A stretch of DNA of 64,000 nt from NCBI GenBank assembly GCA_040226215.1, contig JAVKFF010000152.1, forward strand, positions 22,981-86,980, read 5' to 3'. Source of the DNA: JAVKFF01 sp040226215. GTDB taxonomy: Bacteria; Pseudomonadota; Alphaproteobacteria; DSM-16000; Inquilinaceae. The position numbers were made by a program, and so were the translations under genes. The notes under the pieces are model-generated. The model had not been told where the DNA came from and searched no databases. It worked only from the letters and a program-made list of their open reading frames with translations. This document shows positions 16,962-24,908 of this stretch, in pieces (position 1 is the first letter of the stretch; every line of letters begins with the position of its first letter).

Positions 16962-17879
16962 TTAGCGCTGCAGGGCCTTGCGCACGGCCACCAGCTTCTT
17001 CGCCCGCTCGGCGCGCAAAGCGCCGATCTGGTCGGGCGTGTAGGCGAACATGCCCTCGCCCGACTTGATGCCGAGCTTGCCCGCCGCGATGCGCGCGGTG
17101 ATCATTTCCGGCATGTCGGCGCGGTTGCACAGATCGGCGTTCAGATAGCCGCCGACGGCGTTGTAGATGTCGAGACCGGCCATATCGAGGAGCGCCATCG
17201 GGCCGATCACGGCGATCTTGTAGGCGATGCCCCAGGAAACGCAGGTGTCCAGCCCCTCGGCGTCGATCACGCCCTTGTCGACCAGGTCCACCGCCTCGCG
17301 CAGCAGGGCGTAGAGGACGCGGTTCTCGACGAATCCCGGCACGTCCTTCTTCACGATGACCGGCAGCAGGTTCAGGCCCTTCACGGTCTCGACCATCCAG
17401 TCGACGGTCGTCTTCTCGGTCTTCGCGCCGGCGATGACCTCAATCATCGGGATGATGTGCGGCGGGTTCGACCAGTGCATGCCGACGACACGGCCCGGAT
17501 TGGACACGCCTTCCTGAAGCTTGCCGATCGGGATGCCCGAGGTGTTGGATGCCAGGATGCAGTCCGGGCCGACCAGCTTGTCGATCTCGGCGAAGACGCC
17601 GGCCTTGATCTCCAGCTTCTCAGGCACCGTCTCGACCACCAGGTCGACACCGTCGACGGCCTCCTTCAGATCGCCGTGATAGCTGATGTCGTCGGCCGAG
17701 CCCTTGGCCGGGGTCTCCAGCGCGTCGAGCACGCCGATCGCCATCTTCACCATGTCGGGCGCGCCCTTCAGGGCCGCTTCGCTGGTGTCGTAGACCCTCA
17801 CCTTCATGCCGCCGCGCGCGAGCGTAGCGGCGATACCGGGACCCATCGTGCCGAGGCCGATGACTGCTGCAACCGTCAT
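16962..17879 (-). CDS. probable 5-formyl-3-hydroxy-2-methylpyridine-4-carboxylate (FHMPC) dehydrogenase
   Basis: A 305-residue member of the 3-hydroxyacyl-CoA dehydrogenase family with Rossmann motif GLGTMGPGIA, VETVPEKLEIK, SNTSGIP and the catalytic-His segment VGMHWSNPPHIIPMIEVI. As I remember it, the Mesorhizobium loti vitamin B6 enzyme FHMPC dehydrogenase shares long stretches, notably PGFVENRVLYALLREAVDLV and DTCVSWGI-YKIAVIGPMALL. That enzyme oxidises the 5-formyl group with NAD to give 3-hydroxy-2-methylpyridine-4,5-dicarboxylate. Other B6-degradation genes at 25.9 and 32-36.6 kb support the call over beta-oxidation. AAGGAGAG precedes the ATG. The recall is from memory, not an alignment. 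Confidence 0.8.
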   Translation of the reverse strand: MTVAAVIGLGTMGPGIAATLARGGMKVRVYDTSEAALKGAPDMVKMAIGVLDALETPAKGSADDISYHGDLKEAVDGVDLVVETVPEKLEIKAGVFAEIDKLVGPDCILASNTSGIPIGKLQEGVSNPGRVVGMHWSNPPHIIPMIEVIAGAKTEKTTVDWMVETVKGLNLLPVIVKKDVPGFVENRVLYALLREAVDLVDKGVIDAEGLDTCVSWGIAYKIAVIGPMALLDMAGLDIYNAVGGYLNADLCNRADMPEMITARIAAGKLGIKSGEGMFAYTPDQIGALRAERAKKLVAVRKALQR

Positions 17880-17950
17880 ATACCGCTCTCCTTCTCATCC
17901 CGACCCCGCGCCGTCGGTAAGCCGCACGTGGGGCGCTTCTTCACATTGTA

Positions 17951-18012
17951 TTCTGACGGCGGACTCCGGCCCGCCCGGCGTCTTCTGACGACGGACCCCG
18001 GTCCGCCCGGCC
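17951..18012. repeat. two-unit tandem repeat, 32-bp period
   Basis: Two 30-bp units (17951-17980 and 17983-18012) start TTCTGACG and match at 26 of 30 positions. The second contains the inverted repeat CGGACC-CC-GGTCCG. They lie in the 139-bp gap between the cupin gene's 3' end and the dehydrogenase gene's 5' end, and the second ends 7 bp before the cupin stop. It may be a local duplication or a transcription-end or operator structure. Confidence 0.6.
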
Positions 18013-18018
18013 ATCGGC

Positions 18019-19170
18019 CTAGAGCAGGCGTTCCACCTCGCCGTCCTGGCGCCGTCCCCACTTCTTGTGGAAGCCGAGCGCGCGCAGCGCCGGCTCGTCG
18101 CTGGCCACGAACAGCACCGCCGGCTCGCTCTCCGAGGCGTTGACGTGCTGGCACCATTGGCCGCCGGGCACCGCCAGCGTGTCGAAGGGCGCCCAGTCGA
18201 ATCGCTGGTCGTCGATGATCGAATAGCCCCTGCCCTCGAACGGCGCCACCAGCAGGCTGGCGGTCTGCTTCATGGGCTGCGTCTTCTCGCCCGGCCGCAG
18301 CATCTGCGCGAAGAAAGTGATGGTCTTGTAGACCGGCAGGCCGTTGGTCGGATCGACATACTCCACCATCAGCGCCTCGTAGGGATTGCCGTCCCAGTCG
18401 CGATGCTTCTCGAGCATCTCGCGCATCGGCTCCCAGCGGTAGACATACATCGGCGAGGCCTCGCCGGTGCCGCGGTCATGGGCCACGAAACGCGGCATGT
18501 AGCCGCCGGTGCCATAGATGCGCTGGGAGTAGTCGGTCGGGAAGCGCGCGCTCTGCTTCTTGGCGGCGACCAGCCTGCCCGCCTTCTCCTCCTTGTAGTC
18601 GTGCTCGAAATAGATGGCGTTCAGCACCTCGACCAGCGGCAGGTCGAGGACAGAGAGGTTGACCGCCGGCTCGTCCCCGACATTGCCGTGGTTGTGCCAG
18701 GTATCGTGCGGCGTCAGCACCAGGTCACCAGGACCGAAGGTGATGTCCTCGCCCTCCACGCCCGTGAAATTCTGCTGGCCGGTCAGTCCGAAGCGGATGG
18801 CGTTGGGCGAATGCCGGTGCGGCGGCATCACCTCGTTGGGGTCGTTCAGCCGATAGGCCGTGTACATCGTCGTCACCGTCGCCTTGGTGGGCGACAGGCC
18901 GGGATTGACCAGGATCAGCGAGCGGCGCTCGCTGTCGTCCATCGAGACGAGGTCGGCCGAGCGGTAGAGCAGCGGCTCGATATCGTCCTTGTAGCTCCAC
19001 AGGAAAGGCAGCGCCGCGCGGCCCTTCATCAACTGCTTGATCTCGTCATGGGCGACATCGGTCGTCGTCGCCCAGAATGGGAACATATTCTTCGAGAACA
19101 CATCGTCATAGAGCGCGGAAAGCTGGGCCTCCTTGTTGCTCATTGACGGTCTTGCGGTATCGTCGGCCAT
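18019..19170 (-). CDS. bicupin ring-cleavage dioxygenase, gentisate/salicylate 1,2-dioxygenase family
   Basis: A 383-residue two-cupin protein. The N-terminal cupin has the iron site expected for gentisate, salicylate and 1-hydroxy-2-naphthoate dioxygenases: His118 and His120 (MPPHRHSPNAIRF) and His159 in VLTPHDTWHNHG. The following NLSVLDLPLVEVLNA is also characteristic. The C-terminal cupin (VPGGQWCQHVNAS) appears to lack a full metal site. Such enzymes open a ring between a hydroxylated carbon and a neighbouring carboxylated carbon using Fe(II) and O2. GAGGAG precedes the ATG at 19170. It is divergent from an IclR gene and upstream of the FHMPC dehydrogenase gene, so a pyridine-ring substrate is possible but unproven. 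Confidence 0.85.
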   Translation of the reverse strand: MADDTARPSMSNKEAQLSALYDDVFSKNMFPFWATTTDVAHDEIKQLMKGRAALPFLWSYKDDIEPLLYRSADLVSMDDSERRSLILVNPGLSPTKATVTTMYTAYRLNDPNEVMPPHRHSPNAIRFGLTGQQNFTGVEGEDITFGPGDLVLTPHDTWHNHGNVGDEPAVNLSVLDLPLVEVLNAIYFEHDYKEEKAGRLVAAKKQSARFPTDYSQRIYGTGGYMPRFVAHDRGTGEASPMYVYRWEPMREMLEKHRDWDGNPYEALMVEYVDPTNGLPVYKTITFFAQMLRPGEKTQPMKQTASLLVAPFEGRGYSIIDDQRFDWAPFDTLAVPGGQWCQHVNASESEPAVLFVASDEPALRALGFHKKWGRRQDGEVERLL

Positions 19171-19250
19171 TGGTTTCGCGTCCTCCTCGAGACCGGCTGG
19201 CGCCGGCCGCAATGCGATTGTGCCACCCTTCCCGAATATGCTGTCGCCGA

Positions 19251-19310
19251 ACCGTACGCAGGCTTGAGGATGTTGTCAAATTATGAGACATCTTTCTCAC
19301 ATCTTGATAG
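19251..19310 (-). promoter_or_regulatory. promoter of the cupin gene with upstream TGAGA/TCTCA regulator site
   Basis: On the minus strand TTGACA (19274-19279) and TACGGT (19251-19256) are separated by 17 bp, a good sigma-70-type promoter about 80 bp from the cupin ATG. Just upstream of the -35 box lies TGAGA-N6-TCTCA (19284-19299). The adjoining TTCTCA-N5-TGATAG (19294-19310) resembles the operators at 35044 and 36628. The divergent IclR protein could bind here. The rest of the 341-bp divergent gap, up to the IclR gene at 19512, shows nothing else I can name. Confidence 0.55.
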
Positions 19311-19511
19311 ACGTCGGATCATGACCACTCTATGGTGACCTTGGCGCCGCCGACATGGCCATGGCGACGCCGTCGGCGCGCGCCGCCGACCGAACGAGAG
19401 CCACGGCCGCGGGTGCCTGCCGCGACGCCAGACGAGAAGCGTCCCGCTCCCCGGCCGAAATAATGGGCCGCAAGAAGGGCCGGCGCGGGCCAACCGGCCA
19501 GGGAGGGTGAG

Positions 19512-20273
19512 TTGCCGAAGCCTACCAAGACGACCTCGGGGACAGGAAGCTCGCGCAAGGTCCTCAAGCTGCTGATGAGTTTCGACGAGCGCCGGTCCTC
19601 GGCGACGGCGGACGAACTCGCGCGCTTCGCCGGCGTGCCGCTGTCCACAGCCTACCGCTACATCTCTCTGCTCCGCGAGGTGGGGCTGCTGGAGGAAGGC
19701 AAGGCGAACACCTTCGTGGTGTCGCCCAAGATCCTGCCGCTGGCGCGCGCGGCACTGGCCGCCCACCCGCTGCTCGACCTGGCGACGCCGGTGCTGCGGG
19801 AGATCACCGAGAATTGCGGCGAGACCAGCCTGCTGCTGCGCCGCGTCTCGCAGAGCGCGGTCTGCGTCGCCCGCTGGGAGAGCAGCCATCCGGTACGCCT
19901 GTCCTTCGATGTCGGCCGGCCCATGCCGCTGCATCGCGGCGCCGCGGCGAAGGTGCTCCTTTCCTCCCTGCCGGACGAGGAGCGCGCGCTCTACTACCGC
20001 ACGCTGACCCGCGAGGAACTGGGCGACCGCGACGGCCTGGAGAGCGAGGTCGCCAAGATCCGCGCGGATGGCTGGACCGTCAGCCATGGCGAGGTCGATC
20101 AGGGCATCTGGGCCGCCGCCGCGGCAGTGACCGACGGGCAGGAGGTGATCGCGGCGCTGACGGCGGCGGGACTGGCCCACAACATCGACGAGCGGCGACG
20201 CTCGCAGATCCTGGCGGCGGTCAAGGACGGCGCGGCGACGATCAGCCGCCATGCCGCGGCACTCAGGGTATGA
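19512..20273 (+). CDS. IclR family transcriptional regulator (TTG start)
   Basis: A 253-residue regulator. The N-terminal winged helix-turn-helix (SSRKVLKLLMSFDERRSSAT, then LARFAGVPLSTAYRYISLLR) is followed by an IclR effector domain (ETSLLLRRVSQSAVCVARWE; LHRGAAAKVLL). The start is a TTG right after GGGAGGGTGA; no ATG fits. It is divergent from the cupin dioxygenase gene and points toward the BMP-type importer and 4-pyridoxolactonase. It is therefore the best candidate to control the vitamin B6 region, through the TTCTCA/TGAGAA sites. The effector is unknown. The downstream small gene overlaps its stop by 4 bp. Confidence 0.9.
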   Translation: MPKPTKTTSGTGSSRKVLKLLMSFDERRSSATADELARFAGVPLSTAYRYISLLREVGLLEEGKANTFVVSPKILPLARAALAAHPLLDLATPVLREITENCGETSLLLRRVSQSAVCVARWESSHPVRLSFDVGRPMPLHRGAAAKVLLSSLPDEERALYYRTLTREELGDRDGLESEVAKIRADGWTVSHGEVDQGIWAAAAAVTDGQEVIAALTAAGLAHNIDERRRSQILAAVKDGAATISRHAAALRV

Positions 20274-20710
20274 GGCCGAGACGCCGTCTGGCGCTGCTGG
20301 CCGTCCTGGCGTCCGTCGCCGGCGCCGGCATGACCGCCAACGCCCAGCACGCACCCCTGCCCGAGCCGGAAGATGGCTGGTCGGCGGTGCGGCTGACGAT
20401 CGAGAACGCCATCACGCCTGGCGACGCTCTCGCCTGCCAGGTGATCCTGGCGCACTGGTTCGAGATCGGTGTCGGCCCGATCGAGCACGGCGACACGGCG
20501 CGCCTCGACCTGCTGGTCCGCCCGCGATCGGGCGACGTGGCGATCCTCAACACCCCGGGCGATCGCATGCGGGTCGAGCGCATCGCCTGCGGCCGCCAGG
20601 AGAGTCCGCGGATGACCTGGCGGGAACCGTCGCTCGACGATCTGCGCCGCCTTACGCAGGCGACCACCCTGCTGTGCACGGACGATGTCGCCTGCCGTTT
20701 CGTGCCGTGA
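20270..20710 (+). CDS. small secreted protein, unknown function
   Basis: A 146-residue protein with a Sec signal peptide (RRRLALLAVLASVAGAGMTA, cleavage near NAQ). The mature part of about 115 residues has four Cys (ALACQ, RIACGR, LLCTDDVACRF) suited to two disulfides. Its ATG overlaps the IclR stop (ATGA), so it is co-translated with the regulator. The segments LACQVILAHWFEIGVGPI and SGDVAILNT match no family I recognise. Confidence 0.7.
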   Translation: MRPRRRLALLAVLASVAGAGMTANAQHAPLPEPEDGWSAVRLTIENAITPGDALACQVILAHWFEIGVGPIEHGDTARLDLLVRPRSGDVAILNTPGDRMRVERIACGRQESPRMTWREPSLDDLRRLTQATTLLCTDDVACRFVP

Positions 20711-20785
20711 CGGGCAGCCGGGGGATTCACCACATGAAATCAGGGAAATTACGGCTGTGACAGGCGCGCCACTGGCGAAATCATA

Positions 20786-20841
20786 TTGCATCCCCCTCCC
20801 CCTGCCATTACGGTATTTTCAGAAAACGCTAATGCGTTTTC
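20786..20841 (+). promoter_or_regulatory. promoter and operator of the BMP-type importer operon
   Basis: TTGCAT (20786-20791), a 17-bp spacer and TACGGT (20809-20814) form a plausible promoter. Seven bases later is a perfect inverted repeat with 8-bp arms, GAAAACGC-TAAT-GCGTTTTC (20822-20841), placed over the expected transcription start, as for a repressor site. The AT-rich stretch up to the SBP start at 20917 includes GGAATTCAATTC but no further clear element; an AGGAGG site lies just before the ATG. Confidence 0.55.
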
Positions 20842-20916
20842 ATATGGTGATAAACGGAATTCAATTCGCGGGACCGTCCATCCGGACATTCCCGTACGGA
20901 CAGGAGGGTTGAGACA

Positions 20917-21963
20917 ATGGGTACTTTTTGGACAAGGCCGCTTCGTGACGCTCTGCTAACCGGCGCCGCCATCGCCGCGCTGGGCATCGGCAGCGCCGCC
21001 GCCCAGGTCGAATCCATCGCCGTGCTGACGCCCGAGCAGGGCACCGATTACGGCTGGAACCAGCAGGGCGTTGACGCCGCGCGCACGGTTGCGGAGAACA
21101 TGGGTCTGGAGTTCGTCTCGGCCGAAGGTCTGGGCTATGGCGACGTCCGCCCGACCCTGCGCGAGCTCGCCGCCGAAGGTGTGGATCTGATGATCGCGCA
21201 TGCCAGCGGCTACAACACGGCCGCACCGGAGATCGCGCAGGAAACCGGCGTGCCGGTGGCCATCGTCGACACCCCCGAGGCCGTCGAGGCGGGCCTGATC
21301 GCCGACTACACGCTGTCCGGTCATGAGGGCGCCTATCTCGCCGGCGCCATGGCGGCGATGATGAGCCGCACGGGCACGCTGGGCATCGTCGTCTCGGGCG
21401 AGCCGCCGTCCTGGAACAGCCAGTCGGCCGGCTTCGCGCTCGGCGCGCGTGACAGCAACGAGGACATCGAGCTGATCTACGCCGTGATCGGTCCGGCTGC
21501 CTACGCCGATGCCGCCGGCGGCCGCCGGGTCACCGAATCGGTGATCGCAGCGGGTGCCGACATCGTGTTCGGCCAGGGCAACGGCTCCACCTTCGGCATG
21601 CGGCAGGCGGTCGAGACCACGCCGGCTGTCGATGGCGAGCAGGCCTGGTTCATCGACGTGATCGGCGACAAGAGCGAGATCGACACGGGCTACCTGCTCT
21701 CCTCCGTCGTCTGGGACCTGGTGCCCGTCTACACCGCCATGGTCGAGGATCTGAACGACGGCACCTTCGGTACCGTGGGCTACGCGATCGGCCTGGCCGA
21801 CGACTCCGTGCGCCTGCTGCAGACCGAGTATATCCCCGAGGATGTCTGGACCTCGGTCATGGAGATGCGCGAGCAGATCGTCTCCGGCGAGATCGAGGTG
21901 CCGGCGATCTTCGACGCCCAGGAAGTGCGCGCGCTGATGACCTCGGTCGAGGCGAACGAGTAA
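20917..21963 (+). CDS. BMP-family ABC substrate-binding protein
   Basis: Periplasmic receptor of 348 residues in the BmpA/PnrA family, whose known members bind nucleosides and related ring compounds. It has a signal peptide (LLTGAAIAALGIGSAAAQ, cleaved after AAA or AQ) and no lipobox. Family segments are VLTPEQGTDYGWNQQGVDAA, MIAHASGYNTAAPEIAQETG, LSGHEGAYLAGAMAAMMS and the late WDLVPVYTAMVEDL. It is the first gene of a complete importer operon that ends with 4-pyridoxolactonase, which suggests a vitamin B6 vitamer or relative as ligand. That is inference; nucleosides remain possible. AGGAGG precedes the ATG. Confidence 0.9.
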   Translation: MGTFWTRPLRDALLTGAAIAALGIGSAAAQVESIAVLTPEQGTDYGWNQQGVDAARTVAENMGLEFVSAEGLGYGDVRPTLRELAAEGVDLMIAHASGYNTAAPEIAQETGVPVAIVDTPEAVEAGLIADYTLSGHEGAYLAGAMAAMMSRTGTLGIVVSGEPPSWNSQSAGFALGARDSNEDIELIYAVIGPAAYADAAGGRRVTESVIAAGADIVFGQGNGSTFGMRQAVETTPAVDGEQAWFIDVIGDKSEIDTGYLLSSVVWDLVPVYTAMVEDLNDGTFGTVGYAIGLADDSVRLLQTEYIPEDVWTSVMEMREQIVSGEIEVPAIFDAQEVRALMTSVEANE

Positions 21964-22008
21964 GTCCGCACGGACGCAGTCCGGCGGACGGCACGATCAC
22001 CCGAGAGA

Positions 22009-22034
22009 GGGACGCGGTCACCTGGCCGCGTCCC
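22009..22034 (+). promoter_or_regulatory. intercistronic stem-loop after the SBP gene
   Basis: A perfect 9-bp stem, GGGACGCGG pairing with CCGCGTCCC, closes an 8-nt loop in the 208-bp gap between the binding-protein gene and the ATPase gene. No T-run follows. Such hairpins commonly stabilise the abundant SBP message or reduce read-through into the transporter genes. The remaining gap has no other clear element. Confidence 0.5.
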
Positions 22035-22171
22035 CCCGGGCAGTTCGTACCGGACCGCCCTTCGTTGCGTGCCGCCAGTGCACTTGCCTGCGGTCCCGGT
22101 CGCTGGCCTGTTGCGCCGCCGGACGGTGCGGGCCAGCGCCCGGCCAATCGTTTCCGCGTTCCTTTGATGAA

Positions 22172-23758
22172 ATGACCGCTAGCGAACCGCCACACCCATC
22201 CGACGCCCAGGCGCCCCTGCTCTCGCTCGTCGGGGTCACCAAGCGGTTCCCGGGCGTCGTCGCGAATGACGATGTCAGCCTCGACGTCTTCCCCGGCGAG
22301 GTGCACGCCCTACTCGGCGAGAACGGCGCCGGCAAGTCGACCCTGATCTCGCTCCTCTCGGGGATGCAGCGGCCGGATGCCGGCTACATCGAGGTACATG
22401 GCGCGCCGAGGCAGATCCTCAGCCCGCGCCATGCCCTGGAACTGGGTATCGGCACGGTCTATCAGCACCCCACGCTGGTGCCGACGCTGACGGTGCTGGA
22501 GAACCTGATGCTGGGCAGCGCGTGGACCCGGCGCATGGATATCGCCGCGACCCGCGCCCGCTTCGACGAACTCTGCCGGACCCTGGGCATCGAGCTGCCC
22601 GGCGAGGCCGTGCTTGGCAGCCTGTCGCTCGGACAGCAGCAATATGTCGAGATCATCAAGGCGCTGTGGCGCGGCGAGCGCATCCTGATTCTGGACGAGG
22701 CGACTTCGATGCTCACGCCCAAGGGCGTGGAGGATCTGGGCCGCGTGATCGCCCGGCTGCGCGACGCCGGCATGGCCATCCTGTTCATCACCCACAAGCT
22801 GACCGAGGCGGTCGCGTTCGGCGACCGGGTGTCGATCCTCAAGCTTGGCCGCAAGGTCGGCGCCATCGCGCCCGACGAACTCAAGACCCTCGACCGCGAT
22901 GCGGCGGTGGAGCGCATCGTCGACCTGATGTTCGGCAGCCGGGCGGAGGCCGAGGTGGACGGCCCGCGCCATCAGCGCGACATCGATGCCGGGCGCCACC
23001 CGGTGGTCATCGAGGTGGAGAACCTGTCGGCCCACGCCGCCCCGGCCGAGACCCGGGTCGAGGGCATCTTCTTCACCGTGCACGCGGGCGAAATCTTCGG
23101 CATCGCCGGCGTCGACGGCAACGGCCAGAAGCAGCTGGCCGAGGCCCTGGCCGGCCAGCGCGCGATCAGCGGCGGCACGGTCCGTCTCGAAGGCCAACCG
23201 ATCGAGGGATTGAGCGTGCCGCAGCGCCAGCGCGCCGGCCTGCGCTATGTCACCGACGACCGGCTTGGCGAGGGCACCGTGGGCAGCTTCCCCGTGAGCC
23301 TGAACCTGCTGCTCAAGCGCATCGGCGAATCCCCCTTCTGGCGACGCGGGGTGATCCGGCACCGCGAGGTCGACGCCCATGCCCGGCGCCTGATCGAACG
23401 CCACGACGTGCGCACGCCGGGACCGCACACGGCCGTCGGCCGGCTCTCCGGCGGCAACATCCAGAAGGCCCTGCTGGCGCGGGAACTCGACAATCAGCCG
23501 ATCGCCGTCGTCTACAACAAGCCGACCTACGGGCTCGACGTGAACAACATCCAGCTGGCGCGTCGCGCCATCCGCGAGCGGGCGGACAACGGCGTCGCGA
23601 CGATCCTGATCTCCACCGACCTCGACGAGATCCTCTCGCTGTCGGACCGCATCGGCGTCATGCTGGGCGGCCGCCTGGTCGGCATCGTGGAGAATGACGA
23701 GCAGGCCCAGCGCCGAGTCGGCGAACTGATGGTCGGGGCCAGGGAGACCGCGGCGTGA
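22172..23758 (+). CDS. BMP-type importer ATPase with two ABC domains
   Basis: A 528-residue tandem ABC protein, the NupA/RbsA-like architecture. The first domain has Walker A GENGAGKST, signature LSLGQQQ and Walker B ILILDEATSML. The second has a degenerate P-loop region (GVDGNGQKQLAEALAG), signature LSGGNIQKALLA and VVYNKPTYGLDV, where Asn replaces the usual Walker B acidic residue. One competent and one degenerate site is normal in this family. It starts 208 bp after the SBP gene and is followed by two permease genes. Confidence 0.93.
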   Translation: MTASEPPHPSDAQAPLLSLVGVTKRFPGVVANDDVSLDVFPGEVHALLGENGAGKSTLISLLSGMQRPDAGYIEVHGAPRQILSPRHALELGIGTVYQHPTLVPTLTVLENLMLGSAWTRRMDIAATRARFDELCRTLGIELPGEAVLGSLSLGQQQYVEIIKALWRGERILILDEATSMLTPKGVEDLGRVIARLRDAGMAILFITHKLTEAVAFGDRVSILKLGRKVGAIAPDELKTLDRDAAVERIVDLMFGSRAEAEVDGPRHQRDIDAGRHPVVIEVENLSAHAAPAETRVEGIFFTVHAGEIFGIAGVDGNGQKQLAEALAGQRAISGGTVRLEGQPIEGLSVPQRQRAGLRYVTDDRLGEGTVGSFPVSLNLLLKRIGESPFWRRGVIRHREVDAHARRLIERHDVRTPGPHTAVGRLSGGNIQKALLARELDNQPIAVVYNKPTYGLDVNNIQLARRAIRERADNGVATILISTDLDEILSLSDRIGVMLGGRLVGIVENDEQAQRRVGELMVGARETAA

Positions 23759-23794
23759 GCAGCGGTGCCGCGTCGAGCCTCATGGAGACGGCCG

Positions 23795-24892
23795 ATGGCC
23801 AGTGACGGCGCCACCCCGGCCGGCGTCGGCCCGGAGGCGTCGCCCATCGCCCGGGGCGGACTGCCGGACTGGCTGGTGCGTACGATCACCGCGCTGATCC
23901 CCGTCGTCGCCGCGCTTCTGGCGGGCGCCGTCGTCCTCCTGCTGATGGGACGCGATCCGGTCGCCTTCTACGTCAACGTGCTGAACCGCGGGCTGTTCAG
24001 CTGGCTCGGCCTGCAGGAGACGATCACCCGCTGCGCGCCGCTGCTGCTGCTCGGCGCCAGCCTGATCGTCGCCTTCCGGGCGGGACTGTGGAACCTCGGC
24101 GTGGACGGCCAGTTCCTGCTGGCCGCCGTGATCGCCGCGGCGCTGGCACCGGTGCTGATCACGGTGCTGCCGGTCTGGGCGACGCTGTCGGCGACCATGG
24201 TCGTCGCCTTCGCGGTCGGCGCCGTCTGGTCGCTGATCCCGGCGCTGCTGAAGGCCTATCACGGCGTGAACGAGATCGTGACCACGCTGATGATGAGCTT
24301 CCTTGGCATCAGCTTCGCCAACGTGCTGATCAAGATCCCCTTCAACGATCCCGAGACGACGGTCCCCCAGACCCTGACGCTGGCGACCACCAACCGCCTG
24401 CCGCGACTTTTCGATACCACGATCAATTTCGGCATCGTCATCGCGCTGGTCGCCATCCTGCTGGTCCACTGGGTGATGACGCGCACCGCCTTCGGCCTGC
24501 GTCTGCAGGTCGTCGGGGCCAACCCGCGCGCGGCCATGCATGCCGGACTGTCGGTGCCGATGCTGACGGTGCTGACCTTCGGCCTCAGCGCCGGTCTGGC
24601 GGGCCTGGCGGGCGCGGTCGAGATCCTCGGCGTCTGGGGCAATGTGCGGGCAGACTGGGACCCGGCCTACGGCCTGACCATCATCCCGCTGGTCTTCCTC
24701 GCCCGCTTCAACGGGCCGGCGGTGATCGGCTTCACCTTCTTCTTCGCCATCCTGTCGATCGGCGGTGAGTCCGCCTCGCGGCGCGCCGACCTGCCTAACT
24801 ACTTCATTCTGGTGCTGGTGGCCCTGATCCTGGTGTTCATGGCGCTGACCGAGTGGCTGGGCCACCGCCGTGGCCTGGCGCGCAAGGCGTGA
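23795..24892 (+). CDS. BMP-type importer permease 1
   Basis: Inner-membrane permease of 365 residues with about nine hydrophobic segments. A 30-residue N-terminus precedes TALIPVVAALLAGAVVLLLM. Family marks are ITRCAPLLLLGASLIVAFRA, GLWNLGVDGQFLLAA and HGVNEIVTTLMMSFL. The ATG at 23795 follows GGAG by 7 nt and is preferred over one 30 bp upstream. It begins 36 bp after the ATPase gene. Confidence 0.9.
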   Translation: MASDGATPAGVGPEASPIARGGLPDWLVRTITALIPVVAALLAGAVVLLLMGRDPVAFYVNVLNRGLFSWLGLQETITRCAPLLLLGASLIVAFRAGLWNLGVDGQFLLAAVIAAALAPVLITVLPVWATLSATMVVAFAVGAVWSLIPALLKAYHGVNEIVTTLMMSFLGISFANVLIKIPFNDPETTVPQTLTLATTNRLPRLFDTTINFGIVIALVAILLVHWVMTRTAFGLRLQVVGANPRAAMHAGLSVPMLTVLTFGLSAGLAGLAGAVEILGVWGNVRADWDPAYGLTIIPLVFLARFNGPAVIGFTFFFAILSIGGESASRRADLPNYFILVLVALILVFMALTEWLGHRRGLARKA

Positions 24893-24908
24893 CGGAGGGC
24901 TGACAGCC

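Noticed and set aside
16962..17879. Beta-oxidation 3-hydroxyacyl-CoA dehydrogenase
   Set aside because: The family is right, but the segments around the catalytic His and VLYALLREAVDLV match the B6 enzyme FHMPC dehydrogenase as remembered, and no other beta-oxidation gene is near.
17951..18012. CRISPR array
   Set aside because: There are only two units, a 2-bp gap instead of spacers, and no cas gene.
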